A stretch of 64,000 nucleotides of DNA. Source: Thermoplasmata archaeon (GTDB lineage: Archaea; Thermoplasmatota; Thermoplasmata; RBG-16-68-12; SOIM01). The translations under genes were made by a program, and so were the position numbers. Positions 27,024 through 35,541 of the stretch are shown here, piece after piece; within the stretch, counting starts at the first letter, position 1, and each line of letters starts with the position of its first letter. Location: positions 62,001 through 126,000 of the forward strand of contig JAGLME010000024.1 of the NCBI GenBank assembly GCA_023140195.1. The letters run 5' to 3'. Below the pieces are notes generated by a model. It was given only the letters and a program-made list of their open reading frames with translations, was not told where the DNA came from and did no database searches.

Positions 27024-29615
27024 TCAGGACGGCCGTTGTGTCATGGTCCTGCTGCCGCAGTGGGGACAGTATTGGGCCTGTGAGGATATCGATCTGCCGC
27101 AGAGATTGCATGCCACGACCTTGGGCTGTTCATCCCTCCAGATCTCCTCTCCTGACTTCTCTGCCTCCCACATCGGCCTGTCCAGGGTCCCGGCCGGAGG
27201 GGGTGTGAATGCGACCGGAGGCGGAGTGTAGGTGGTGGGCGGCTGGTATACTGGTCCCGGAGGTTGGGGCGGGGGCATCTGCGGAGGGTGCACTGCCACT
27301 TGCATGGTCTCCTCCTTCTCCTCTTCGGGTGTCCTCCTTACGAACATGAAGTAGACCAGAAGAACGATCATGATGGCCGCGATGATTATGATGATCACCA
27401 TAACGGTCGGGTCGAACTCCATCTCGGTATCGAAAGTGGCCTCGAAGTCGGTGTGGAGATTGTTTCCTGCCAGATCACTGGCGGAATGGTCAAGAACGAT
27501 CGTGTAGGTGGTCCCGAATTTGAAGGCCTCTCCGCTGGTCAAGGTGAAGGTGAAGGAATCGTTGACAGGGTGGTTCCATTTGATAACACCGTCAGAGGCG
27601 CGCCATGCTCTCTTGCCCTTCCCCTCGATCAACATGAACGCTTGTTCGACTGTCACGCTGTCCATGGTCTCGGAGAACCGGATCTGGACCTCGGTCTCGT
27701 ACAATCGGATACCGATCTCTCCGTCGCTTGGCCTGACCCGGGTGACGGCCGGTGGCGTGGTGTCCACGATTGTCATGGCATCGAACATAAGGGGGCGGTC
27801 CTCGTAGTTGAGGGCGTTGTCGACCGCCCTGGTGTAGAAGTAGTACCTTCCATCCCCGGGTGCAGTGAAGCTTATTGGTGATGTCGTATAGAACCCTGGA
27901 TACTGCGCATGGGTGTCGTCCGGGAGGATGTACCAAAGCTCGATGTGATGCACTCCGCTTCCGATGTCGGAGGCCAGGAACTCGATGTCAAAGACGGGGT
28001 CGGAATAGAGGGGCAGAGGACGGACGGTAGATGTGGGCTTCATCGTGTCCGCTGTGGAGTCCTCTATCGTCGTGATCCTTGATTGGTATGTGGCGTTGTC
28101 CGCTATCAGATGCAATTGGAATGGTGTCCCCCCTCCTAGGGAGAACGTGTAAATGTGGTCGATGAAGAGGTCGTCCCGTGATGGGGGAGATCCTGGTGTG
28201 CGATCGCTGTCCATGGCCTTCAGCCAGAGGGTATTATACTGGGGTGGCACCGAGATTGTGGCGTTCAGATAGAAATCCTCATCTGTGGTGTTGGTGAGGA
28301 CGAAAGTGTCCTGGAACTTACTTAGAGGGCCTTCGAAAGAACGTGAGAACTGGAAGTCGTCCCCGTCTGATGATACCGAATGATGCCCACTAAGGAGTAA
28401 TTGATGGCTCGTGGCACCAGGAAGGTTGTCTATGACCCAAATGTGTTCCAGCGCAGAGCAGTTGCTGGTCGCTTCGACGAGCTCGATGTACATCCTGTCC
28501 AGCTTGAGGAAGTCCTTGACCTGTGGCCAATCAAACTCATTGGTGTCGAGAATCCTTATATATACCGTTGGTACGCCGGTGAGGACTCCACTGGGGAAAT
28601 CGTAGCGAGCCAGTGGCGGGTCGCCGATGCTTCCCCCCCATGCGTCGTCAATGGTGAAGACGGTGACCTCTTCGCCCAGGAAGGCTCCCGTGGTCGAGTA
28701 TGATACCGTGAAATCGTCGTCGTTCAGCGGTGTGTCTATGAGCGCGTCAAGGTAGAGGCTGTACTGACCCGAGCCAGGGGAGATATCTATGGCCCAGGTC
28801 CAGTTGAGGGAATTGGGGTTGCCATCCTCTCCGATGATCTCAAAGACCTCGTCATTGACCAGGAGACTGTTGTAGTCCCCGCCTGAGGACTTGCCCTCGG
28901 AACCGATTTCGGCCACGACGTCGAACTTGGTGGCGTTCCCGCACGGGACGTCCACCTCTCTGAGCTGCTCGTATTGGGTGCCTCCTTCGTTGTTGACTTG
29001 GGTGTCAAGGTAGGACCCGGTTATTGTCTGGCCGAGAGATGGTATCTCGTCACTGGGCGTCCTAACTGTCCCTGTGGTCCCTCCGAAAAGGGCGTCGAAC
29101 CATATCTCCACCCTGAAGCGTTCCCCGTCCACAAATGTGCCCGCCTGAAGGTGATCAAGCTGGTCGTCCCAGATTACCTCCTTGGGGGTGCTGGAATCCG
29201 CGCATGGGCCTATTGGTTGTGACCTGTTCTGAGCGCCGTTGAGCCTGGTGCTGAACCCGCCGAAGACCTTGGCAAAGAGCTGTCCGTCAATGATGTTGTC
29301 ATCGCAGTACACGTACATGGTGAAGGTCCAGGTCCCCGTCATGTTCCGCGCATAGTTGAAGTTCTCATTCTGGATCCACCCCTCCCCGATCATGAACTGG
29401 CCGGCGGCACGGACGTCTATGGAGATGGTAATAGCGTTGGGCTCTGGGGGAGTCGTGACCAGGTCAAGGTAATTGAATATCCCGTTGGAATCCTCGGCGT
29501 GAAGATAGTATGTATGTTCGACAGGTCCCGCAACAGAATTGGAAGAAGGAAGAGCGGCAAGGCTGGACAAGAGCAGGATTGAGATCAGTGTTATTCTACC
29601 CACGTTGAGTCCCAT
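27024..29615 (-). CDS. membrane surface protein with cytoplasmic zinc-ribbon tail
   Basis: The protein has 863 residues with a signal peptide (1-30). Residues about 30-725 are extracellular beta-rich domains, ending with an Ig-like domain with the bacterial Big-5 pattern (RPSDGEIGIRLYETEVQIRFSETMD, in two parts, then DHSASDLAGNNL). A single transmembrane helix (about 733-755) is followed by an acidic stretch, a Pro-rich linker (QMPPPQPPGP type) and a C-terminal zinc ribbon CNLCGRSISSQAQYCPHC. The topology places the ribbon in the cytoplasm, which is unusual for a surface protein and suggests signalling or anchoring to an internal partner. It is convergent with the Fe-S oxidoreductase gene. 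Confidence 0.85.
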   Translation of the reverse strand: MGLNVGRITLISILLLSSLAALPSSNSVAGPVEHTYYLHAEDSNGIFNYLDLVTTPPEPNAITISIDVRAAGQFMIGEGWIQNENFNYARNMTGTWTFTMYVYCDDNIIDGQLFAKVFGGFSTRLNGAQNRSQPIGPCADSSTPKEVIWDDQLDHLQAGTFVDGERFRVEIWFDALFGGTTGTVRTPSDEIPSLGQTITGSYLDTQVNNEGGTQYEQLREVDVPCGNATKFDVVAEIGSEGKSSGGDYNSLLVNDEVFEIIGEDGNPNSLNWTWAIDISPGSGQYSLYLDALIDTPLNDDDFTVSYSTTGAFLGEEVTVFTIDDAWGGSIGDPPLARYDFPSGVLTGVPTVYIRILDTNEFDWPQVKDFLKLDRMYIELVEATSNCSALEHIWVIDNLPGATSHQLLLSGHHSVSSDGDDFQFSRSFEGPLSKFQDTFVLTNTTDEDFYLNATISVPPQYNTLWLKAMDSDRTPGSPPSRDDLFIDHIYTFSLGGGTPFQLHLIADNATYQSRITTIEDSTADTMKPTSTVRPLPLYSDPVFDIEFLASDIGSGVHHIELWYILPDDTHAQYPGFYTTSPISFTAPGDGRYYFYTRAVDNALNYEDRPLMFDAMTIVDTTPPAVTRVRPSDGEIGIRLYETEVQIRFSETMDSVTVEQAFMLIEGKGKRAWRASDGVIKWNHPVNDSFTFTLTSGEAFKFGTTYTIVLDHSASDLAGNNLHTDFEATFDTEMEFDPTVMVIIIIIAAIMIVLLVYFMFVRRTPEEEKEETMQVAVHPPQMPPPQPPGPVYQPPTTYTPPPVAFTPPPAGTLDRPMWEAEKSGEEIWRDEQPKVVACNLCGRSISSQAQYCPHCGSRTMTQRPS

Positions 29616-29782
29616 ATCGAGCCACCCTACCCTCCACTACCCCCTGAGGAGTGCATGGAGCGGGCAGATTATATCATGGAAAATATCCCGGTTCCAGATA
29701 TTAAACCTTTCTGATTGCTATGCAAGAAGGGGGGTGGGGTCAACGCAAACATTAATCATCGGTTCGGAGATTTCCCTCCCCC

Positions 29783-30466
29783 ATGTCCGAGAATGAAGGA
29801 GCCTCGTTGGAATCGAAGCTGCAGGAGACGAGGGAAACGATCTCATGGGCGATCAATGAGTTCGAGAAGATCGCCCTGGCGTGCAGCTTCGGGAAGGACA
29901 GCGTCACCATTCTCAGCCTCGCCAGGGAAGTGAAGCCGGACATCACCGTGTTCTGGATCAAGACTGGTTACGCGTTCAAGGAGATCGTGGATTTCAAGGA
30001 CAGACTGGTGAAGGAGTGGGGCCTCAACCTGGTGGAGGTCTCCCCCAGGATCACCAAGGAAGAGCTCGAAGAAGCCCACGGGAAGGAACTCTACAAGGAT
30101 GATCCCAAAAGATGTTGCGAGTGCCTGAAGGTCGAACCCACGAGAAGGTTCCTGAGCGGTCTGGATGCCTGGATGACCGGGCTCAGGAGGGATGAGACAG
30201 AGCACAGGGATGGGCTCAGGACGGTGGAGAGATTCAAGGGAATGCCTGTGAAGATCAACCCCATCGTCAAGTGGACGGCCGATGATGTGTGGAACTACAT
30301 CAAGACGTACAACGTCCCGTACAACAAGCTGTATGACAAGGGCTTCGTCAGCTTGGGTTGCGAGCCGTGCACTCGTGCGTGCAGTTGGGGAAGGTTCGAA
30401 AGAGCGGGCAGGTGGCCAGACAGAGAAGATAAGGAATGCGGGATGCACACGGTCGAGAGCGTCTAG
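29783..30466 (+). CDS. APS/PAPS reductase (CysH family) with Fe-S cysteines
   Basis: This is a 227-residue PP-loop enzyme. The nucleotide-binding loop is ACSFGKDSVT near residues 32-41. The Cys pair at 111-112 (RCCECLKVEP) together with Cys193 and Cys196 (GCEPC) gives the CC-X80-CXXC pattern that binds [4Fe-4S] in adenylylsulfate reductases. The catalytic ECGMH motif is at 218-222 (Cys219). It should reduce APS (or PAPS) to sulfite in assimilatory sulfur metabolism. No ATP sulfurylase or sulfite reductase gene is near. The start ATG at 29783 follows a pyrimidine-rich stretch without a clear Shine-Dalgarno. Confidence 0.85.
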   Translation: MSENEGASLESKLQETRETISWAINEFEKIALACSFGKDSVTILSLAREVKPDITVFWIKTGYAFKEIVDFKDRLVKEWGLNLVEVSPRITKEELEEAHGKELYKDDPKRCCECLKVEPTRRFLSGLDAWMTGLRRDETEHRDGLRTVERFKGMPVKINPIVKWTADDVWNYIKTYNVPYNKLYDKGFVSLGCEPCTRACSWGRFERAGRWPDREDKECGMHTVESV

Positions 30467-30537
30467 GCTACCCTACGACAAATTCCTCTTGGATAAGTTG
30501 TCAACACACTCGATTGTCTGGAAGGAGTGTAGAAGGG

Positions 30538-31788
30538 CTAGATCCAGCCCCGCAACTTCATGGCTTCCACGACACGTTTCACCGCGACCATGTAAGCAGC
30601 CGTCCTCAAATGGACGTTGTGCTTCTTTGCCTCAGCGAGAACGGTATGGAATGCGTCTGTCATCTTCTTGTTCAGCTTCTCGTGGACCTCGCTCTCGTCC
30701 CAGTAGTAGTTGTACGTGTTCTGAACGGTCTCGAAGTAGCTGACGGTGACGCCTCCTGCGTTGCACAGGAAGTCGGGTATGACGAATATCCCGTTCTTGT
30801 GCATGATCTCGTCCGCTTCCGGCGTCGTCGGTCCGTTCGCCGCTTCAGCAACGATCTTTGCCTTGATGTTCCCAGCGTTCTCCTGCGTGATCACGTTCTC
30901 CAGTGCCGCGGGGAAGAGCACGTCAACGTCCATCTCCAGGAGAGCCTGGTTGGTGATTTCCTCAGTGCCAGGTAATCCGGCTACCCTGCCGGTCTTCTTC
31001 TTATGAGCTATCGCGTCGTGAGGTTCCAGACCGTCCAAGTTGACGACCCCGCCTCGAGAATCGCTGATAGCAACGATTTTACTGTTGTGCAGACCGTGCA
31101 TGAGACTTGCCGCGTGTTGTCCTGCGTTGCCGAACCCCTGGATCGCGACCGTGGCCCCGTTCAGGTCCAGTGCAATCTCCTTGGCCGCCTCCCTGGTGGT
31201 GTAAACGCATCCTCTTGCTGTGGCATCTCCTCTCCCGAGCGACCCGCCGAGTTCGATGGGCTTGCCGGTGATGACACCAGGAACGTTGTATCCGGTCATG
31301 ATGCTGAACTCGTCCATCATCCAGGCCATGATCTGCGGGTTGGTGTAAACATCCGGAGCTGGAATGTCCTTGTTCGGCCCGATTATCACAGCGACCTCGT
31401 GAATATAGGCCCTGCTCAACCTCTCGATCTCTGCTTCGGACATCTCCTTAGGGTTGCAGATGATCCCGCCCTTACCTCCCCCAAGAGGGATGTCCACAAC
31501 CGCACATTTCCAGGTCATCCAAGCCGCAAGCGCCTTGACCGTGTCGACGGTCTCTTCCGGATGATAGCGTATTCCCCCTTTGCACGGGCCCCTGACATCG
31601 TTGTATTGACATCGGAATCCTTTGAAGGTCTTGAACACCCCATCGTCCATTTTGATGGTCAATGAGACGGTCAGGAGTCTCTTCGGTTCGCTCAATGCTT
31701 CGTACACCGAGTCGTCATAACCCAAGGCGTCGGTGGCGATCTTCAGCTGCCGTTGCGCTATCTTAAACGGATTTAATTCTGCCGCCAT
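30538..31788 (-). CDS. glutamate dehydrogenase
   Basis: The 416 residues match the hexameric Glu/Leu/Phe/Val dehydrogenase family. The dimerisation and substrate domain carries GGIRYHPEETVD, then MTWKCAVVDIPLGGGKGGI with the catalytic lysines. The Rossmann motif GFGNAGQHAA is in the middle, and the late motif LCNAGGVTVSYFE is present. It interconverts glutamate and 2-oxoglutarate with NAD(P) and links amino-acid breakdown to nitrogen assimilation. GAGGTAGGA precedes the ATG. A palindrome at 31822-31838 sits in the leader. Confidence 0.95.
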   Translation of the reverse strand: MAAELNPFKIAQRQLKIATDALGYDDSVYEALSEPKRLLTVSLTIKMDDGVFKTFKGFRCQYNDVRGPCKGGIRYHPEETVDTVKALAAWMTWKCAVVDIPLGGGKGGIICNPKEMSEAEIERLSRAYIHEVAVIIGPNKDIPAPDVYTNPQIMAWMMDEFSIMTGYNVPGVITGKPIELGGSLGRGDATARGCVYTTREAAKEIALDLNGATVAIQGFGNAGQHAASLMHGLHNSKIVAISDSRGGVVNLDGLEPHDAIAHKKKTGRVAGLPGTEEITNQALLEMDVDVLFPAALENVITQENAGNIKAKIVAEAANGPTTPEADEIMHKNGIFVIPDFLCNAGGVTVSYFETVQNTYNYYWDESEVHEKLNKKMTDAFHTVLAEAKKHNVHLRTAAYMVAVKRVVEAMKLRGWI

Positions 31789-31821
31789 TCTTCCTACCTC
31801 TTTGTCACACTTTCGCAGCGT

Positions 31822-31838
31822 CCAGATGCCTCATCTGG
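31822..31838. promoter_or_regulatory. palindrome in the glutamate dehydrogenase leader
   Basis: CCAGATG-cct-CATCTGG is a perfect 7-bp inverted repeat with a 3-nt centre, 34 bp before the gdh ATG and about 30 bp from a shared TTTAAA element (31868-31877). It could be an operator or an RNA hairpin. Confidence 0.4.
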
Positions 31839-31884
31839 CACTGCAAGGGGGGGAGAGATTCTTCAAGGATTTAAATGCTATGAT

Positions 31885-32301
31885 TTGGACGGGGTCTTCC
31901 GAAAGGATTTTGTGCCGTTTCCGCTTGTCCAGACCGTGAAAGGGTCGTATTGTATCGCTGCATTCTTGCCGGAGGACGCCGACATTAAGATAGCCAAACT
32001 TGGCACTTTTTCGTTTCCGCGTGGTATGTATGTCTACACGGGTTCAGCGCTTTCGTCGTTGGAGAGTAGAATAGGGAGACATATTGGCAAAGAAAAGAAG
32101 ATGAAATGGCACATCGATTTCTTCTTGGAGGAGGCGGAGGCGCTTGGTTTCATCCCGATCGTTTCTTCAAAAAGGGAAGAGTGTTCGATAAACTCAAAAT
32201 TCCTGGAAGAAGGGGAGGTCTTGGCAAAAGGATTCGGCTCTTCGGATTGCAGATGTCCGTCGCATTTGGTGTATCTGGGCGATCAGCCGCACTTGGAGTA
32301 G
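31885..32301 (+). CDS. DUF123 (GIY-YIG-like) protein
   Basis: The protein has up to 138 residues and matches the DUF123 family: GSYCIAAFLPEDADIKIAKLG in two parts, then FPRGMYVYTGSALSSLESRIGRH and KMKWHIDFFL. The first start is TTG at 31885, but the domain begins only at about residue 19, so GTG at 31912 or 31936 is equally possible. DUF123 is sometimes fused to endonuclease III in archaea, which suggests a link to DNA repair. The function is unproven. Its 3' end overlaps the convergent ribonucleotide reductase gene by 19 bp. Confidence 0.75.
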   Translation: MDGVFRKDFVPFPLVQTVKGSYCIAAFLPEDADIKIAKLGTFSFPRGMYVYTGSALSSLESRIGRHIGKEKKMKWHIDFFLEEAEALGFIPIVSSKREECSINSKFLEEGEVLAKGFGSSDCRCPSHLVYLGDQPHLE

Positions 32302-34571
32302 CCGCACGACCGGCACACGTTGCATCCGCCTTCATGTATCAGCGGACCGCCGCAATCAGGACATGCGCCCACCACATTTGTGAACTTCAACGGGCTCTCC
32401 ACGAACTTATCGAGCGTCGTGGCTTCTGGAATGGGCTCGCCCATAGCTTCCATCTTCATTCTCTGAAGGTAGTTCTCCAGTGCTCTTCCGATGGCGTCCG
32501 GACAGGACAGTATCAGCCCGCCCTTGGCCAAGAGAGGTGCAGGACATCTGATCCCCTTCAACTGCTTGATGATGGGTTCCACCTCCACACCAGACCTCAA
32601 GGCCAGAGATATCAACCTGCTGACCGCCTCTGACTGGGAAGCCGCGCAGCCTCCCGATTTGCCCATCTGGGAGAAGACCTCGCATATGCCGTGCTCGTCC
32701 TCGTTGATCGTGACATAGAGCGTCCCGCAGCCGGTCTTCAGCTTCATGGTGGCGCCCTTGGTGACCGCGGGCCTGGGCCTGGGCATCAGACCTGCTGTCC
32801 GGTCCTCCCTGGCCTTTACCGTTGCCCCGGTGGAAAGCACCTGTTCGTCCCGGCTGGCGTCCCTGTATACCGTTATGCCCTTGCAACCCAGCTCGTAGGC
32901 CAGCTTGTAGACCTCGTCGATGTCCTCCTTGGTGGCGTCATGCCTGAAGTTGACCGTCTTGGACACCGCGTTGTCGGTGTGCTTCTGGAAGGCTGCCTGC
33001 ATTTTGATGTGCCACTCCGGTGAGATGTCGTGGGCCGTAACAAACAGCTTCTTGATATGATCTGGAACCCCATCCACTTCCGCAAGGTTGCCCTTTTCCG
33101 CTATCCTATTCATCAGGTCGGGCGTGTAGAACCCTTCCTTCTCCGCCCTTTCCTTGAACAGCGGGTTCACCTCAATCAGTTCGTCCCCATCCAGGACCTT
33201 TCTCTTGAATGCCACCGCGAACAATGGTTCAATGCCGCTTGAACATCCTCCGATGATGCTTATGGTTCCCGTGGGTGCGATGGTCGTCGTGGTCGCGTTC
33301 CTGATCTTCGCCTTGTCCTTGTAGATGCTCTTCTCGAAGTTGGGGAATGCCCCTCTTTCCTTAGCCAGTTCTACCGACATCCTCTTGGATTCGGCCTCCA
33401 AGAAGGCCATTACCTTCTCTCCCATGTCGACCGCTTCTTGAGAGTTGTAAGGTATTCCGAGCTCGATGAGCATGTCAGCGAAGCCCATGACCCCCAGACC
33501 TATCTTCCGGTTCCCGCGGGTCATCTCCTTTATCTTCTCAAGAGGGTAGTTGTTCATATCAATGACGTTGTCCAGGAAGTGTACCGCGGCGTTGACCGCC
33601 GTTCTGAATTTATTGTAGTTTATGGCGCCGTCCACTACCATCTTGGAGAGGTTGACCGAGCCGAGGTTGCATGATTCGTATGGAAGGAGCGGTTGTTCCC
33701 CGCAGGGGTTGGTACTCTCTATGGCACCTAGAGCGGGGGTAGGGTTGCCGGCGTTGAGCCGGTCCAGGAAGACGACGCCTGGCTCTCCGTTGCTCCAGGC
33801 CATGTCCACTATGAGATCGTACACCTCCTTCGCCCTCAGGCTCTTGGTCTTCTTCTGGGTCCGGGGATTGATGAGGTCGAATTCCTTGTCCTCCTTCACC
33901 GCCTTCATGAAGTTCTCGGTTATTCCTACGGAGATGTTGAAATTGGTGATGGCGCGGTTGTCCCTCTTGCACGTGATGAAGTCCATGATGTCCGGGTGAT
34001 CCACCCTGAGGATCGCCATGTTCGCCCCGCGTCTGGTTCCGCCTTGCTTGACGGCCTCGGTCGCAGCGTTGAAGACCTCCATGAAGGAAATGGGTCCGCT
34101 GGAGACGCCTCGGGAAGATAGCACGACGTCGTCCTTGGGTCTGAGCCTTGAGAATGAAAAGCCGGTCCCACCACCGCTCTTGTGGATGAGGGCCGTGTTC
34201 TTCAAGGCTTCGAAGATGCTCTCCATGGTGTCCTTGATCTCGAGCACAAAGCACGCCGAGAGCTGCTGAAGCGCCCTTCCTGCGTTCATAAGGGTCGGGG
34301 AATTGGGCATGAACTGCCCCGTGGTCATGAGGTAGAAGAACTGCTTTGCGATCATCGCCTCGTCCGCCATCGGGTTATAGAGCAGATCCGCCCGGGCAAT
34401 GTTCTTTGCAACGCGCCAAAACATCTCCTTGGGAGTCTCGATGACCTTTCCGTCAGCGTCCTTCTTGAGGTATCTTCTCTCAAGTACGGTTATTGAGTTC
34501 TCGGTGAGGTTCAGAGAATCGTCAACATCCGTTTTGGAGCTTTTTTCCGGGTGGGCCTCTACGATCTCCAT
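32283..34571 (-). CDS. nrdJ: adenosylcobalamin-dependent (class II) ribonucleotide reductase
   Basis: The protein has 762 residues. It makes deoxyribonucleotides using B12 as radical source. Family motifs are present: TGQFMPNSPTLMNAG, GGGTGFSFSRLRP, NPCGEQPLLPYESCNLGSV in two parts, and ATTTIAPTGTISIIGG. The NPCGE motif and CNLGS region carry active-site residues. The C-terminus holds a zinc-binding cluster CPDCGGP, then CNVCRSCGYSKCG, which in this family helps re-reduce the active site. The N-terminal ATP-cone is absent. A TATA-like box at 34737-34746 would give a long leader with a GC hairpin near 34631-34645. Confidence 0.93.
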   Translation of the reverse strand: MEIVEAHPEKSSKTDVDDSLNLTENSITVLERRYLKKDADGKVIETPKEMFWRVAKNIARADLLYNPMADEAMIAKQFFYLMTTGQFMPNSPTLMNAGRALQQLSACFVLEIKDTMESIFEALKNTALIHKSGGGTGFSFSRLRPKDDVVLSSRGVSSGPISFMEVFNAATEAVKQGGTRRGANMAILRVDHPDIMDFITCKRDNRAITNFNISVGITENFMKAVKEDKEFDLINPRTQKKTKSLRAKEVYDLIVDMAWSNGEPGVVFLDRLNAGNPTPALGAIESTNPCGEQPLLPYESCNLGSVNLSKMVVDGAINYNKFRTAVNAAVHFLDNVIDMNNYPLEKIKEMTRGNRKIGLGVMGFADMLIELGIPYNSQEAVDMGEKVMAFLEAESKRMSVELAKERGAFPNFEKSIYKDKAKIRNATTTTIAPTGTISIIGGCSSGIEPLFAVAFKRKVLDGDELIEVNPLFKERAEKEGFYTPDLMNRIAEKGNLAEVDGVPDHIKKLFVTAHDISPEWHIKMQAAFQKHTDNAVSKTVNFRHDATKEDIDEVYKLAYELGCKGITVYRDASRDEQVLSTGATVKAREDRTAGLMPRPRPAVTKGATMKLKTGCGTLYVTINEDEHGICEVFSQMGKSGGCAASQSEAVSRLISLALRSGVEVEPIIKQLKGIRCPAPLLAKGGLILSCPDAIGRALENYLQRMKMEAMGEPIPEATTLDKFVESPLKFTNVVGACPDCGGPLIHEGGCNVCRSCGYSKCG

Positions 34572-34867
34572 CGATTCACGTCCAATCTCGGGGGAACAAG
34601 ATTGCCGTTTCTCGGCCTTTTAGCAAGTGTGGGGGGATACCCCTCCTTGGAAGTACCAATTGGATACTGGGTCCGCGCAGATAAGTCGTACCGATGATGC
34701 GCCTGTTCCCTCAATTTCTACCGTAATGCTGGAATCATATATAATCCTGCTTTTTCTAAGTGTGGCAAAGTAGTTGTTTTAAGGAGAATAGTTAACATAT
34801 TGGACAAAAGAAAGACTTAAAGAAGTGGGACGGTAATACCCTCTCCGTTCATAAGAGGGTTAGTATA
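34572..34867. other. divergent intergenic region between nrdJ and the HTH gene
   Basis: This 296-bp gap contains a GC-rich hairpin near 34631-34645, a TATA-like atatataatcc at 34737-34746, a second TATA-like gacttaaag near 34814-34822 for the HTH gene, and an inverted repeat at 34838-34860. I find no cobalamin-riboswitch-like motif that I would defend. Confidence 0.5.
34838..34860 (+). promoter_or_regulatory. inverted repeat, likely operator of the HTH gene
   Basis: ACCCTCT and AGAGGGT form a perfect 7-bp inverted repeat with a 9-nt centre, ending 7 bp before the ATG of the small HTH protein. With the TATA-like box near 34814-34822 it covers the predicted transcription start, the position expected for autorepression. 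Confidence 0.5.
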
Positions 34868-35071
34868 ATGGTCGCGAAAAGGGAGGCGGACCTGAAAAGG
34901 AAAGTGCACAATTCATTGGGAAAAAGGGAGAAATCTGTGAAGCAAATTGCCAAAAGGGCCGGTACCTCCACCCCGACGGCATCCAAGTACCTCATGATCC
35001 TGGAGGCAGAGGGCAGGGCGGTCAGGAACGAGGAAAGGCCGCCGTACGTGCTCTGGTCCACCAGGCGATGA
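34868..35071 (+). CDS. small helix-turn-helix DNA-binding protein
   Basis: This 67-residue basic protein consists of one helix-turn-helix of ArsR/winged-helix style (SVKQIAKRAGTSTPTASKYLMILEAEG) followed by a short beta wing (VRNEERPPYVLW). No effector domain is present. An inverted repeat directly upstream could be its own operator. It is probably a transcription regulator. Targets are unknown, although divergent nrdJ is a candidate. Confidence 0.7.
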   Translation: MVAKREADLKRKVHNSLGKREKSVKQIAKRAGTSTPTASKYLMILEAEGRAVRNEERPPYVLWSTRR

Positions 35072-35166
35072 GAGACCCACCCCTTCATTTCCTGTGGAAA
35101 CCTGTGCAGATGTGCCAAGAGAAGGATAAACTTTTTACCCTATCGGGAATTTAACCGAGGAGTGCT

Positions 35167-35541
35167 ATGCCGAAATTCACGCGGGAATTTGCGCTGGAGC
35201 TCAGCTCCATAATCCTGATGGTCGGTGCAATAATGGCCTTCTTCCTAATCCTCAAGTACGGGTTCGAGGACGTGCTTCCTTTCTACCTGAAGGAGATTCT
35301 TGAGGGCATAGGCAGCTGGATTGTCTGGATGGTCGTTCTGGGACCGATACTATTGATGGGGGGTGGCTGGTACTTCTTCGACGGACTGAAGAAGCGAAGG
35401 GAGTTCAGCAAGCTCATGGATACCGACAGCAAGGCGGTCTTCGTTCGCAATTACGATCGTCTGGAGGAGCTGGCCTATTACTTGACCGAGAGCCACAGGC
35501 AGACCTTCTATGAAAAGAGGGACGAGTTCAAGATCAAGTAG
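35167..35541 (+). CDS. small membrane protein, two transmembrane helices
   Basis: This is a 124-residue protein with hydrophobic helices at about 13-35 and 46-72, followed by a basic cytoplasmic region (FFDGLKKRREFSKLM) and a C-terminal helical part (ESHRQTFYEKRDEF). GAGG lies 6 nt before the ATG. I do not recognise the family. It could be an archaeal DUF near hflX. Its 3' end overlaps hflX by 8 bp (convergent). Confidence 0.65.
   Translation: MPKFTREFALELSSIILMVGAIMAFFLILKYGFEDVLPFYLKEILEGIGSWIVWMVVLGPILLMGGGWYFFDGLKKRREFSKLMDTDSKAVFVRNYDRLEELAYYLTESHRQTFYEKRDEFKIK

Noticed and set aside
25921..27111. long minus-strand frame opposite the Fe-S oxidoreductase
   Set aside because: It is antisense to a gene with clear cluster motifs and has no recognisable domain.
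34572..34867. cobalamin riboswitch before the B12-dependent ribonucleotide reductase
   Set aside because: I found hairpins but no B12-box-like sequence, and such riboswitches are rare in archaea.
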